Below are positions 12,268 to 22,165 of a DNA stretch of 33,723 bases, in pieces. The stretch covers positions 1 to 33,723 of the forward strand of contig DASWCM010000005.1 of assembly GCA_036390115.1 (NCBI GenBank), in the 5' to 3' direction. Origin of the DNA: Blattabacteriaceae bacterium. Its GTDB lineage: Bacteria; Bacteroidota; Bacteroidia; Flavobacteriales; Blattabacteriaceae. How positions within the stretch are numbered: the first letter of the stretch is position 1; each line of letters opens with the position of its first letter. A program made the translations under genes and the position numbers. The notes under the pieces were generated by a model. It made no database searches, was not told the DNA's origin, and saw only the letters and a program-made list of their open reading frames with translations.

Positions 12268-15200
12268 TGGAACTAATTTAGATTTCTCTTTATTTACTAA
12301 GTTTTGTAAAAGATAATCTTGTAATCTACTTGCGGCAGCCTCTTTTCCTTGTGATTTTTCAAGAAAAGAAATAAACTTCACAAATTTAATAGGCATATCT
12401 GTAGGAGATGGCATAGTTTGGTAGTTATTCTCCTTTATTTTCTGTAGTTCTTTTTTAAGAACAAAAGGATCAACATTACCAGAATTATCTTTAGATTTTT
12501 CTAATGCTTTATCAATTAATTCTGGTAATAGTTTTGCTACAATTTCTAGATCAGAACTTTGTTTAAACTCTTTTAATTTTTTTCCTCCAATTACATTAGG
12601 TAATTCTCCAGTTCCCTGTGGAATATCTCCAGAATCTAGTTCTTTAAATATTCTAAGATCGCGAAAAGCTTCTTTTCTTTTAGCTAATTCTGGATTAACA
12701 AAATTTGCATCAACATATCTATAAGTCTGAGAACTTTGTTGCGCAAGAGCTTGAATATAAGAAGCTAGACTTTCTATAGGATCATCACCGTCTTGGATAG
12801 AATTTACTAAATCACTTGTATTCTTAGCAAGAACATCTGTAGCAAAAGAATAAAGTGGAAAGCTAAGTGGATTATTATATTTAATCCCTTTTCCTTGAGC
12901 TAGATTAGAGCCAACTTTAGAAAAGTCAGAAATTATTCCAGCAATAGAAGCTAATTGCCACAGACCAATTACTTTAGCTCCTACATCTACTGGACTTCCA
13001 AATTTTTCTACTTCAGTTATTGTAGGATCAACACTTCTTTTACCAGAAAGTAATTCATTTATTTGTTCTATTGCTGCACCAGTTAAAATACCACCAAGAG
13101 CAGTCCTAAGTAATGGACCATAAGAGCCCTCTTTAATTGGTAAAATTGCATCTTTCCAAATTGTATTTGCTTTCTCTATATTAAATCTAGAAAGCTGAGT
13201 AAAAAAACTTAATCCACCCTCTGATGTCCAAGTAGGAACTCCTTCAGGACCATATGTTCCTCTTACAGCATCAGTAAATCTTTTTGCTATTGCTTGTATA
13301 TGTTCATCCTTTACAATAGCATTCTTTTCAAATAGTTTATCTACTCCACCTTCTAGTGTATCTCCAAATCTTCTACTTAGTCTTACAGCTTCTTTATCTC
13401 CATTCTTTGCTGCTGCTAAATTATCTTTTGCAAGTAATTCTCCTAATGTATGTATATACCAACCTTCTAATTTATCAGAAAGATTTCTTCCTTGGTATTT
13501 CCTCAATATATAAGAACCCTCAGAAAGTCTTCTTATAAAAGGATCAGGACTAGATACAAAATCTCCGGCTGTATCATAATCAGCAAATGAAGCTCTAATA
13601 GAATTATTTTCAAAAGCTCTAGCTGCACTATCATTCATATTACCAAAAGCTTTAAATATAAGTGGAATCTGACCTGGGCGAACATAAGTAGAAATAAAAC
13701 CTGGAATATTAACTAGATTCCTAATAGGTGTCCCAACACCCATTAAAACATTATTTACAATACGAGATATAGCTAATATCTTAGGATTTCTAGTTGATCT
13801 ATCCGCGCCCAAAACAGAAGCTAAAGCATCTTTAGAAACTTTAGCACCACCAATATGTTCTATATCTGGAGCTAAATCAGTTTTATCTCTATTTCCAAAT
13901 TGATCTTGTAGATTAAAAGCTTTCCTCATTTTAGGATCATTTTGTAAAAATTTAAAATATCCTAAATCTCTAGCTGCTCTACTAGCATAACGTGACATTA
14001 AATGAGGAAGATTCTTCTCAATTAATTCAAAAGGAAGTCCTAGCCCTTCTGCTTTTCTAATAGCACCAAATTCTACATCAGGAGATACATGATGTCCTAT
14101 AGCATCTTTATAATCTTTTAATTGTGCTAAAGCATCTTCTTTAGAAAGACCATTTTTCTCTAGAAAATCAGTATATAATTTATCATAAGTTTTAGATTGT
14201 TCTGAATCACTTTTCTCACTCCAGTTATAGGCTACATCATTATCCAGCATATTAGGAAAGTAACCATCTTCTTTTATACCTGCTAAACGGCCAGCAACCT
14301 TAAGACCTAATTCTCTCTGTAAAAGTTTAGGTTCTCGAATATTCTCTAAATATTTAGAAACAAAATCTTCTTGTTTAGTATTTAACTTTACATCAGAATT
14401 TCCTTTACTATCCATGTCGTAAAGATATTTTACAAGAGAGCTATGTTCTGCTTCTGTAAAATTAGCATCCTTAAAATTTGCTATTTGTTTATTTCCAATT
14501 TGTCCGGCTAATTGATCTGTCCATCCCCACCATTTATGTAATTGATTAGATACATAGTTTCCAGTATTATTTTTAAATTGTTCTGCTATTTTATCAATTC
14601 TAGGAGTTAGAAATTTAAGTCCCCAGGGTGTAGAGAAATTCTTTAATTTAGTCTCTTCTTGTTTTGGATTAGACGAAGATTCTACAGCTTCTTTTGTTTG
14701 GGGAAGCATTCTTAATTTAGGTATTTCTTTCTCTGAATATTTAGGTAATTTAGAACCTTCTTCTTCACTTTGTTTAGTTACATCTTCTGGACCCCAGAGT
14801 TGTTTTAACTTTTCAATCGCTTTTTTATAATCTTGTTTTAATTTCTCAACTTTAAATTTTGCTGATTGATATTCTGAACTATTTTTATCAAAACTATCTC
14901 TAGTTATTACAACTTTTCTTCCTTCTGTATTTATATTTTTAACAATATGTAACTGATCTAATATTTCTTTATCTATAGGATGTTTACTTTCTTCTAACTG
15001 TTCGACTGGAGTTTTATATTCTTTTTTAGGTAATTTACTACCTTCTTCTTCAGAAAATTTTCCTAAATTCTCTTTCAACTTATTTAATTTATCACTATTT
15101 TCTACCATCTCTTTATAACTATGTTGTTCCAATTCATTGGGTATTCTATAACCTTTATTTGCTAAAGTAGCCTGAGCAAGTGTAGAATCTTTAGGATGAC

Positions 15201-17574
15201 CTGAAATATCTTCTGTTAGATTATAGTTATGAAAGCTTGGTAACATTTCATCACCCTCAAATTTACCAGAATATTTAACAGGAGCAGTAGGTAACTTATT
15301 ATATTCTTCTTCGGAATATTTTGGAATAAAGTTACCAGGTCTTTCATTTTGAAGAGTTCTAAATTTATTTAATTGTTCATTTGCTTCAGCTTTTGTATAT
15401 CCTTTAACTTTAGTTAAGAATTTCCAATAGGACTGTTCATCTAAACTACTATTTTTAAAATCCATTATAGGTTCTTGTAAGCCTTCCTGTGTAATTCCAG
15501 GAATTCCAGTCTTATCTGGTATTCTATCAAATATTAACTGTTCTTTACTAGGTTGAGTTTCTTCTTCAGATAACCTAGCTTCTGGAGTTCTAGTTTCTTC
15601 TATAGAACTTAAAGGAACTTTAGATTGAACATCTTTTCCAAATGTTTCTTTAAAAGGAGCATCATTTATTAGCTTATTACTCATAAGTCTAACAAAATCT
15701 TTAGATTCTGGATTTCCATATTTAACCTTAACAGCAGACCAGAAGTCCTTTAAAAATGATTTAAATTTTCCATCTCCATCAGTTTTTAATACACGTCTAA
15801 TAGAATCTTCTCCTACATGAGTATTATAATATTCTTCTATAGAAGATTCCTTATTTTCAGCTTTTCTTGCAGATTTCCATTCCTGATATTCAGGCGAAGC
15901 TTCTATAATTCTATCACCTTTAGTAACTATCTTTTTCTCAGAATCATTTCCATGCTTTAATAGATCATCTCTAAATATATGACCTAATTCATGTGGCGCA
16001 GTTTCTATTGTTCCAGTCTCAGGATTTACTTTAGCAATAGCTTCTTCTAAACCATTTCTTAGGATTGCTTGTCCTTTCACTTCAGTTCCATCAGACTTGA
16101 AAACTCTATCTTTAATTAACTTCATGTTCCTAAGAACACCTAATTTTTGGAACATTCCAAATAGAGCATTAGTAGGTTTTAGAATTAAACCTTCTTTTTC
16201 TGCACCTTTTACTAAAGGTTCTGTTCTTTTCTGTGCTAACTCAGAAAGTTTAGATTGTTCTTCCTCACTATATATTCCTTCTCTCTCTTTTAACTTACTT
16301 GGACCTTCTACTTGTTTTTCTCCAGTAGCCTCAATTAAATATTTAAGTCTATCATCTTCTTTTTGTTGTTCTATCAATTTTTCCTCAGCAAATGGAATTT
16401 TAGTTTCCTCTGGTTTCAGTTCTTCTTTCTTGCTTACAACAGGTTCTGCAGTAGCTTCTTTTTCTAATTTAGCCTGTTGTAATTCATATTTATATCCTTC
16501 TCTTAATCTACCTTTTGCTTCATTAGATAAAGGTTGAAAATCTTTTAAATAATCTATTCCAAAATATTCTGCAACATTCTTATCTCCAGTTTGATATATT
16601 TTTGCTAATCTTTTAGCTTCATTCTGAGATTTACTTTCGGCTGCGGCAACCTTTTTTAATTGTATAGCCTCATTCTTAGCTTTTATTTCTCGTTGTTTTA
16701 ATTCACCAATTGCACCACTCTCTGTAGTAGGAACTACTTCTGCTTTTTCATATCCAGGAATAACAGGTTCAGTTTCTAATGGAGACTTTAGTTTAATTTC
16801 TTCTGGAATTTTTTCTGATTCTACATCTATAAAATCAGGTTTTTGTGCTTCTCTAGCTCCTTTGAAAATATCTTCTCTATAAACATTTGGATGTAATCCT
16901 ATAGATTTTGTCCATTTTCTAGGATCATTTAATAAACCACCACCAACAGTTTCCATTCCTAATATAGCTAAAGATTCTGGATCACCAGCAAGAGCTTTCT
17001 TTCTAAGTTCAGGATCAGTAGCTAATCTAATAGATGGTTGAATTGTAGAACCTAAACCTACATTAAGTAAATTACCTATATCAGTAGCATGTGGTCTAAT
17101 ACCTGGAGTTATAATATCTCTAATAGCTCTACCAGCACTAGGTAAAGATTTAATACCTGGTCTAAGTGTTGGCAAAGCAGAAGCTAAAGAACCTATAGTT
17201 GTAGCAATTGGATGTTGTTCTACATCTGTTTGTAATTGCTGTGCAAATTCTGGAGATATAGCTTCTATAGCTTTTTGTTGTCCTTTACCAGCAAGAATAG
17301 AAGTAGCTATACCTGCAATTAAACCAACTGGAATTGAAGCTCCACCAGTAAAAGGAGCAGCCGCTAAACTACCTCCTACTAATCCAGCAGTTGTTGGTAA
17401 AACTCCAGTAGCAAATGATCTAGCAGTAGCACCAAAAGTAGAAGATTTTGGTTTAATAGTTGGAGAACTAATATTTGCAGATTGTTCTTCTGCATCATCA
17501 ACAAGTTCTGCACTATCAGGATCAATACCTCTTTTTTTTAATTCTTCTCTTAATTTATATTCAAATACTGGCAT
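12259..17574 (-). CDS. giant polyvalent/internal virion protein with zincin-like HELGH motif
   Basis: A 1771-residue protein and the largest gene here. Residues about 45-110 are hydrophobic and Gly/Ala-rich, possibly membrane-inserting. A zinc-peptidase signature HELGH lies at 528-532 ('TAPHELGHIFRDD'). Residues about 430-960 form a charged, low-complexity linker with six copies of an 'SEEExxKLP'-like motif. The last 800 residues are helical and resemble the large C-terminal domains of phage polyvalent proteins. Such proteins are packaged and ejected with DNA, where their enzymatic domains can counter host defence. Its place as the last gene after small internal proteins recalls T7 gp16. No lysozyme or transglycosylase motif is visible. 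It starts at a TAATG overlap with the upstream gene. Confidence 0.7.
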   Translation of the reverse strand: MPVFEYKLREELKKRGIDPDSAELVDDAEEQSANISSPTIKPKSSTFGATARSFATGVLPTTAGLVGGSLAAAPFTGGASIPVGLIAGIATSILAGKGQQKAIEAISPEFAQQLQTDVEQHPIATTIGSLASALPTLRPGIKSLPSAGRAIRDIITPGIRPHATDIGNLLNVGLGSTIQPSIRLATDPELRKKALAGDPESLAILGMETVGGGLLNDPRKWTKSIGLHPNVYREDIFKGAREAQKPDFIDVESEKIPEEIKLKSPLETEPVIPGYEKAEVVPTTESGAIGELKQREIKAKNEAIQLKKVAAAESKSQNEAKRLAKIYQTGDKNVAEYFGIDYLKDFQPLSNEAKGRLREGYKYELQQAKLEKEATAEPVVSKKEELKPEETKIPFAEEKLIEQQKEDDRLKYLIEATGEKQVEGPSKLKEREGIYSEEEQSKLSELAQKRTEPLVKGAEKEGLILKPTNALFGMFQKLGVLRNMKLIKDRVFKSDGTEVKGQAILRNGLEEAIAKVNPETGTIETAPHELGHIFRDDLLKHGNDSEKKIVTKGDRIIEASPEYQEWKSARKAENKESSIEEYYNTHVGEDSIRRVLKTDGDGKFKSFLKDFWSAVKVKYGNPESKDFVRLMSNKLINDAPFKETFGKDVQSKVPLSSIEETRTPEARLSEEETQPSKEQLIFDRIPDKTGIPGITQEGLQEPIMDFKNSSLDEQSYWKFLTKVKGYTKAEANEQLNKFRTLQNERPGNFIPKYSEEEYNKLPTAPVKYSGKFEGDEMLPSFHNYNLTEDISGHPKDSTLAQATLANKGYRIPNELEQHSYKEMVENSDKLNKLKENLGKFSEEEGSKLPKKEYKTPVEQLEESKHPIDKEILDQLHIVKNINTEGRKVVITRDSFDKNSSEYQSAKFKVEKLKQDYKKAIEKLKQLWGPEDVTKQSEEEGSKLPKYSEKEIPKLRMLPQTKEAVESSSNPKQEETKLKNFSTPWGLKFLTPRIDKIAEQFKNNTGNYVSNQLHKWWGWTDQLAGQIGNKQIANFKDANFTEAEHSSLVKYLYDMDSKGNSDVKLNTKQEDFVSKYLENIREPKLLQRELGLKVAGRLAGIKEDGYFPNMLDNDVAYNWSEKSDSEQSKTYDKLYTDFLEKNGLSKEDALAQLKDYKDAIGHHVSPDVEFGAIRKAEGLGLPFELIEKNLPHLMSRYASRAARDLGYFKFLQNDPKMRKAFNLQDQFGNRDKTDLAPDIEHIGGAKVSKDALASVLGADRSTRNPKILAISRIVNNVLMGVGTPIRNLVNIPGFISTYVRPGQIPLIFKAFGNMNDSAARAFENNSIRASFADYDTAGDFVSSPDPFIRRLSEGSYILRKYQGRNLSDKLEGWYIHTLGELLAKDNLAAAKNGDKEAVRLSRRFGDTLEGGVDKLFEKNAIVKDEHIQAIAKRFTDAVRGTYGPEGVPTWTSEGGLSFFTQLSRFNIEKANTIWKDAILPIKEGSYGPLLRTALGGILTGAAIEQINELLSGKRSVDPTITEVEKFGSPVDVGAKVIGLWQLASIAGIISDFSKVGSNLAQGKGIKYNNPLSFPLYSFATDVLAKNTSDLVNSIQDGDDPIESLASYIQALAQQSSQTYRYVDANFVNPELAKRKEAFRDLRIFKELDSGDIPQGTGELPNVIGGKKLKEFKQSSDLEIVAKLLPELIDKALEKSKDNSGNVDPFVLKKELQKIKENNYQTMPSPTDMPIKFVKFISFLEKSQGKEAAASRLQDYLLQNLVNKEKSKLVPSL
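14711..16275 (-). repeat. six dispersed 'SEEExxKLP' motif copies in the giant protein
   Basis: The giant protein's linker region repeats one short motif. By approximate residue: ~435 'YSEEEQSKLSEL', ~667 'LSEEETQPSKEQ', ~753 'YSEEEYNKLPTA', ~840 'FSEEEGSKLPKK', ~930 'QSEEEGSKLPKY', ~947 'YSEKEIPKLRML'. They are separated by unrelated charged sequence, so they are not simple tandem duplication. The range given spans the first to last copy. Confidence 0.6.
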
Positions 17575-18605
17575 TATTTCTTTTGTTTTGGAACTCTTAT
17601 TTTTTGACCACCAACAATTATAATATCATAATTAGGATTAGTTGGATCAGAAGAAATTGAACCTTCTGGTTGTTGTGGTTGTGTAAAATTACCACCAGTA
17701 AAAGGTCCACCCAGCTTCGCTTTAATACCAGTTGATTGTTCTGGTAATGTATTCTTTAATAATTGTTCTCCAGTTGTTAAAGGAGCTTTAAAAGCAATTT
17801 TACCAGTTCCAATATCCGCAACAGATTCTTCAGGTCTAAGAGGAAACAATCTTTCTTTTAAATTTTTATAATACTCAGCTTCAGCCATACCCGGAATTAC
17901 TTTCATTCTCTGTTTCTGAAGTTCTGGCTGAGCCTCTAAATTACCTTTTGCAGTTATATTTCCTAATTTTGATTGTTGTATTGCAGTATCTACATCTATA
18001 GGTCTAGTTTTTGCTTCTGATTCTATTCCTCTTTCTGCTTCAGCAGTTCCTAATCTAGATTTAGCTATTCCTTCATACCCCTGTTGTGCAGTTTTTGATA
18101 AAGCAATATTAGAAGTAAGATCAAGATGACTTTTTATATTTTCTGGTGTTGGTTGTATACCTTGAGAGGTAAGAAGAGCTATTATATGTTGTTGAGTTTC
18201 TTTAGCTAAATCTAAAGGATCAAGAGCCTGTCTTTTAGCTACATCAATAGGTATCTCAGCTTGTTTTGTTCTAATACCTCTCTTAGCAGCCTCTTCTGCA
18301 AGAATATTTTCTATATTTGCTTGATTAGCAAGATTAGTCCCTTTTCCTCCAGTAATAGCATCTAAAAATGGATTTGTAGGTCTAAATTTTCCTTGTGTTC
18401 CAATATCTTTAGGCTCTAATTTAGTTTGTATCCTATTTTCTGTTGGTATACTTTTATTTGACCAATCATAAGGAGTTTCTGTAACAGAAGATTCAGGTGG
18501 AACTTCTGGAACCTGTTCTACTTGATTACCACCTAAAAGAGAACCTAAATCTAATCCACCTTTTCCACCACCAAAATTTCTTGCTCTAGATCGTTTAGCG
18601 GCCAT
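17574..18605 (-). CDS. putative internal virion protein (343 aa)
   Basis: A 343-residue protein with a basic, Gly-rich N-terminus ('MAAKRSRARNFGGGKGGLDL'), a long Ala/Gln/Glu-rich helical middle (about 90-240) and a Gly/Pro-rich C-terminus ending 'VGGQKIRVPKQKK'. There are no catalytic motifs. Its place directly upstream of the giant polyvalent gene, with a TAATG overlap, suggests an ejection-complex component comparable in position to T7 gp15. No sequence similarity to gp15 can be claimed by eye. Confidence 0.5.
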   Translation of the reverse strand: MAAKRSRARNFGGGKGGLDLGSLLGGNQVEQVPEVPPESSVTETPYDWSNKSIPTENRIQTKLEPKDIGTQGKFRPTNPFLDAITGGKGTNLANQANIENILAEEAAKRGIRTKQAEIPIDVAKRQALDPLDLAKETQQHIIALLTSQGIQPTPENIKSHLDLTSNIALSKTAQQGYEGIAKSRLGTAEAERGIESEAKTRPIDVDTAIQQSKLGNITAKGNLEAQPELQKQRMKVIPGMAEAEYYKNLKERLFPLRPEESVADIGTGKIAFKAPLTTGEQLLKNTLPEQSTGIKAKLGGPFTGGNFTQPQQPEGSISSDPTNPNYDIIIVGGQKIRVPKQKK

Positions 18606-18610
18606 AAATT

Positions 18611-19051
18611 TTATATTGGTTGACCAAGTTCATTATGATGACTTTCATAAGATATTTCTCTAAGCTCTAAACTAGCATGTCTTCTTACAGATTGGCCATT
18701 AACAATCTCTATACAAGCTAAAATAACTTCATTTGCATTTTGTCTAAGAACATCTGCAAATTGTTTTTTCCATTTTATTTCTGATCTTTCAAAATGAATA
18801 GAATCCAAATAAGAATTAAAAGCCATTTTAACTAAAGAATGTAAAATAGTATAATTTTGAATATAAAAATGATTAGCATAGATAGCCTCTGCATAATCAT
18901 GACCTTTAATAAAAAACTCAAAATCTGTTTTTTCTCCATCAATCCAATCATCTAACATATGACAATAAACAATATAAGACATAATCCAAAGAAGAGCATC
19001 TGGATTACTCTGTAAATATTTTGTTAAAAAATCTACAAATTTATTTCTCAT
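18611..19051 (-). CDS. hypothetical helical protein (146 aa)
   Basis: A 146-residue protein, helical and rich in aromatic residues and His ('LLWIMSYIVYCHMLDDWIDG'). The DDxxD string resembles an isoprenoid-synthase metal site, but the protein is far too short for that fold and its virion-gene context argues against it. I have the impression that similar 'iDDliD' helical proteins occur beside tail/internal genes in other podovirus-like phages. ATGA-type overlap with the upstream gene. Function unknown. Confidence 0.55.
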   Translation of the reverse strand: MRNKFVDFLTKYLQSNPDALLWIMSYIVYCHMLDDWIDGEKTDFEFFIKGHDYAEAIYANHFYIQNYTILHSLVKMAFNSYLDSIHFERSEIKWKKQFADVLRQNANEVILACIEIVNGQSVRRHASLELREISYESHHNELGQPI

Positions 19052-19866
19052 ACAGAAACAAGGGAACCTATTCCAGTAGTTGTTTCATTTAATCTATCGA
19101 GTAAGTCTCTTCTTTGTGCATTTATATCTTGTTGTTGTCCTACAAGTCCAGCAGTTGTCCCTGTTAAAGAATTTCCAACGCCAATAGCTTGATTTTGTGT
19201 TCTATTTATACCACCAAATTCAGATAATCCTGTTCCTGTTGGACCTTTACCCAAAGCTATATTAGTACTATTAAAAGATCCACTTGAAGGTTGAAGAAAA
19301 TTAGATGCAATATTTATAGCACTACCAAGTGCATCTCTTCTTTTTTGTAATTCATTTCCAAATGAAAGAGCATTGGATACTGTTCCAGTTGCAGAAGGAA
19401 CAGAAGCATTTCCACTTCTAGCATTTTCCTGTGAAATAAGTCTCTCTGCTTCTGGATTAGCATTATTCAAATTAATACTACCAAGTAAATCTCCAAGTTT
19501 ACTAGCTTCAGCCGCTCTCGTTTTATAATATTCTGGATTTAAAGTCTTATCTAAAACTTGAGATTCTCTAGCTGCTTGTCCACCAGCACCTTGTAAAAGT
19601 TCTACATCTGTAGCAGCAGTTCCTTTTCTAGATACAGCTTCAGCTTTAGATCCTGCTTCTGCTAATCTAGGAGCATACTGTTCGTATAATTTTGTAAGTA
19701 ATTCTTGATAACCTGGAGATGTAGCTTGTGACGCTGCTAGTTCAGATTCGGCTTGAGGTTTTAATTGTGAATTGACTAAGTTCATATACTGTGGTAAATT
19801 CTGCATCACAGTATTTATTACATCAGAACTTAGTCCTGTTCCTGATTTGGCTGCTGGATCGCCCAT
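19048..19866 (-). CDS. putative internal virion/ejection protein (272 aa)
   Basis: A 272-residue Ala/Gln/Ser-rich protein. Residues 1-130 are helical ('YQELLTKLYEQYAPRLAEAG' and following), the rest Gly/Asn/Thr-rich, with a helical end ('GQQQDINAQRRDLLDRLNET'). Composition and position between the nozzle candidate and the giant gene fit a gp14-like internal or DNA-transfer protein. No enzymatic motif. It starts after a short AT-rich gap with no clear Shine-Dalgarno sequence. Confidence 0.5.
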   Translation of the reverse strand: MGDPAAKSGTGLSSDVINTVMQNLPQYMNLVNSQLKPQAESELAASQATSPGYQELLTKLYEQYAPRLAEAGSKAEAVSRKGTAATDVELLQGAGGQAARESQVLDKTLNPEYYKTRAAEASKLGDLLGSINLNNANPEAERLISQENARSGNASVPSATGTVSNALSFGNELQKRRDALGSAINIASNFLQPSSGSFNSTNIALGKGPTGTGLSEFGGINRTQNQAIGVGNSLTGTTAGLVGQQQDINAQRRDLLDRLNETTTGIGSLVSV

Positions 19867-19874
19867 GTTAGTTT

Positions 19875-20186
19875 TTAAAAGTTATAATTCACAAGTTTAT
19901 TATATCTATATGCTGATATAAAATAACCTGGGTATTTTTGTTTATAGTATTTTATGAAATCTTTTATTCTTTTGTAACCTACAAGACATTTTACGTGGAG
20001 TCTTTTTTCTTCTTTATGATCTTCACCAAAACAAATTCCATTCAACCCCCCATCTTTATTAGTTGTATACACTAGAGTTTTTTCATTTATAGCCTTAATT
20101 ATAGCCCATTTGATTTGGTCATCTGTCCAATCTTTCAGGATTTCATGCTTTCTTATAAATTCTACTGCTTGCGTAATGGAAATCAT
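19875..20186 (-). CDS. hypothetical protein, possible compact GNAT-like fold (103 aa)
   Basis: A 103-residue basic protein. The pattern of a helix ('ITQAVEFIRKHEILKDWTDD'), a strand with Gly ('GGLNGICFGEDHKE'), a basic strand ('RLHVKCLVGYKRIKDFIKYY') and 'YPGYFISAYRYNKLVNY' is reminiscent of shortened acetyltransferase-like folds seen near internal protein genes (the T7 gp13 position). The acetyl-CoA-binding Q/RxxGxG/A loop is not evident, so this is only a suggestion. It overlaps the upstream gene by four bases. Confidence 0.45.
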   Translation of the reverse strand: MISITQAVEFIRKHEILKDWTDDQIKWAIIKAINEKTLVYTTNKDGGLNGICFGEDHKEEKRLHVKCLVGYKRIKDFIKYYKQKYPGYFISAYRYNKLVNYNF

Positions 20187-20518
20187 ATATCAAGAATTTT
20201 AGCGGTTCTTAATTTGATTAATAACTCGTTATATGATGCTTGTAATGCTATAAAAGCATTCTTTAATTCTAGAAAAGAATTTTTAGTAGGAACTTCCCCT
20301 AGGGATACAGAATCTACAATTATATTAAAAGTATCAGAATTTACTAATTCTACAACTTCAAATTCTGTAGCTTCTACCTGTTTAAATGAACCATAATCAT
20401 CAGTTGTTCCAACAGGAATTCTTATATTCTCAAAGAATTCTTGAAGATCATTTCTTGTTGCCCAAGCTACAAACTCATCAGAAAATGAAGTAAAAGATAA
20501 AGAAGCTCCTGGAATCAT
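20183..20518 (-). CDS. hypothetical protein (111 aa)
   Basis: A 111-residue protein starting 'MIPGASLSFTSFSDEFVAWA' and ending in a helix ('FIALQASYNELLIKLRTAKI'). It has one of the better Shine-Dalgarno sequences (AAGG seven bases before ATG). It follows the nozzle candidate by three bases. No family recognised; a minor virion protein is likely from context. Confidence 0.5.
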   Translation of the reverse strand: MIPGASLSFTSFSDEFVAWATRNDLQEFFENIRIPVGTTDDYGSFKQVEATEFEVVELVNSDTFNIIVDSVSLGEVPTKNSFLELKNAFIALQASYNELLIKLRTAKILDI

Positions 20519-20521
20519 AAA

Positions 20522-22165
20522 TTAACCTTGAGTATACAAAGTTGCTTGCTGACCTAAACTAGTTTCATTAGTTATTTCATCAGCATTTGTTTCTAATAAA
20601 AGTAATTTGGCAGAATTTTGCCATCTTAACTCAATCGCAACTTTCCATCCTATTTTAGATAAACGTTCAAAATTAAAATGAATATTATCTGTTACACCAG
20701 AAGAGAAATAGGCAATAGGATACATTACTGGAAAAGTAATTCCTGGTGGAGTCTTAGCAAGAGTAGCACTCACTGATTTTCTTACTCTATTATTTACTAT
20801 TTCTGTAGCTATTACCTGAGAGGTAGAATTACTTTCATCAAATACTGCGCGAACATTTTTAAGTTTAATTTCTGGGATTGATTTACCGGAATTTAATGCT
20901 TTAAATCGAACTCGCGCTTCCATATAAGAGACTGATTGGAATAATTTTATAACTTTAGAAGAAGTTATACCATAAAGAGTTGGATTTTCTGATTGATCAG
21001 CTATTGCAAATTGCTTTATTGGAGCTTCTAGTGTAATAAAAGAATTCCATTTTTGTCTTAAAGTATCATAAATAGCAAGAACATTTCCATAAATAGTATT
21101 AACCGAAAAAATAGCATAATTATCAAAAACTGTAGCTGCTGTAAGAAAAGATTGTTTTATTTTATTAAATACTTTAGAAATTAAAAGAGAGAAAATTGAA
21201 TTTCTTCCTTCATTCATAATAAATTGAACTGCATTAAAAGAACGAAGACCATCAAAATCAATAAAAGCATAATCCCCGAGGATATCAATAAAAGATTCTT
21301 GATTAGTTACACCAGCAAATATAGGTTTTCTATTTAAAAATGTAGGCTCTGCAAAAATAGTTTTTTCATAATTAAATTCTACAGGAAAGCAATTTCTTTC
21401 AGTTGCTATTAAAAGCTCACCAGAATTAAGAGATTTAATACACGTAATATCATCATATCCAGTAGCATAAGCAGTAGTTTCTGCATCTCCTCCTTTATTT
21501 CCATTAATATCTACATTAACAACGAAATCTATTGGGCGGCCAGAAACACTTCTATAGATTCTTTTTTTATCAGGAGAAATCCCAAAAAGAATCCCATTAA
21601 TAAAACACATATTTCTCATTATAGGACAATAAGAACGATTTTCTAATGTCCATTGAGAATATCTATTTAATCTAGTAGCTACCGCATCTGGAGAAATAAA
21701 CCATCCTATAGAAACTCCATCCTGAACTACAAGTCCTGCATTAAGAGTATTTATTTTAAATGGCTGAACTGTAACATTAGTATTTACTGAACTTCCGTCA
21801 ATTTTATTAGGAATCTCTAAAACTTTTTTATAATTAAAAGTTGAAGCAGGAACAGCTTGAGTAAATATATAATCTACTAATGGATTTACAAAAATATCCT
21901 CAATTTGTGTCCATTCTGTAGCATCAACATTACGATAATAACATAAACCAGCATTAAAAAGAACTAAATATTTATCAAAAGCATATATTCCTTGCTTAAA
22001 ACCAGCAGGAGCTTTGATATCTTCTAAATTTTTATTCAATGGGATCAATGATGAATCTCTATTTACCACATTAAAAGCTAATCCATAAGAATTTTCATTT
22101 AATTTAGTATCATTATTAAATAAATCCATACCGCCAGAGAAATCATTTTGTAATCCAGTAATCAT
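20522..22165 (-). CDS. putative tail nozzle/tubular protein B-like (547 aa)
   Basis: A 547-residue beta-rich protein beginning 'MITGLQNDFSGGMDLFNNDT', an opening ('...FsGGm.......l....y..a.N') typical of tail nozzle/stabilisation proteins with a beta-propeller fold. Repeated strands with 'YAFDKYLVLFNAGLCYYRN', 'NMCFINGILFGISPDKKRIY', 'GDYAFIDFDGLRSF' and 'DNYAIFSVNTIYGNVLAIYD' look like propeller blades. It follows the gp11-like adaptor (with an HNH gene between), matching T7 gp11-gp12 order. A good Shine-Dalgarno sequence (AAAGGATAAATG) lies within the end of the HNH gene. Confidence 0.6.
   Translation of the reverse strand: MITGLQNDFSGGMDLFNNDTKLNENSYGLAFNVVNRDSSLIPLNKNLEDIKAPAGFKQGIYAFDKYLVLFNAGLCYYRNVDATEWTQIEDIFVNPLVDYIFTQAVPASTFNYKKVLEIPNKIDGSSVNTNVTVQPFKINTLNAGLVVQDGVSIGWFISPDAVATRLNRYSQWTLENRSYCPIMRNMCFINGILFGISPDKKRIYRSVSGRPIDFVVNVDINGNKGGDAETTAYATGYDDITCIKSLNSGELLIATERNCFPVEFNYEKTIFAEPTFLNRKPIFAGVTNQESFIDILGDYAFIDFDGLRSFNAVQFIMNEGRNSIFSLLISKVFNKIKQSFLTAATVFDNYAIFSVNTIYGNVLAIYDTLRQKWNSFITLEAPIKQFAIADQSENPTLYGITSSKVIKLFQSVSYMEARVRFKALNSGKSIPEIKLKNVRAVFDESNSTSQVIATEIVNNRVRKSVSATLAKTPPGITFPVMYPIAYFSSGVTDNIHFNFERLSKIGWKVAIELRWQNSAKLLLLETNADEITNETSLGQQATLYTQG

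Noticed and set aside
16097-16537. 146-residue plus-strand open frame opposite the giant gene
   Set aside because: Its low-complexity Ser/Leu/Phe composition is what the reverse complement of a Lys/Glu-rich coding region gives; the minus-strand gene is continuous there.
18611-19051. Isoprenoid synthase-like enzyme because of a DDxxD motif
   Set aside because: The protein has only 146 residues, lacks the second Asp-rich motif and sits among virion genes.
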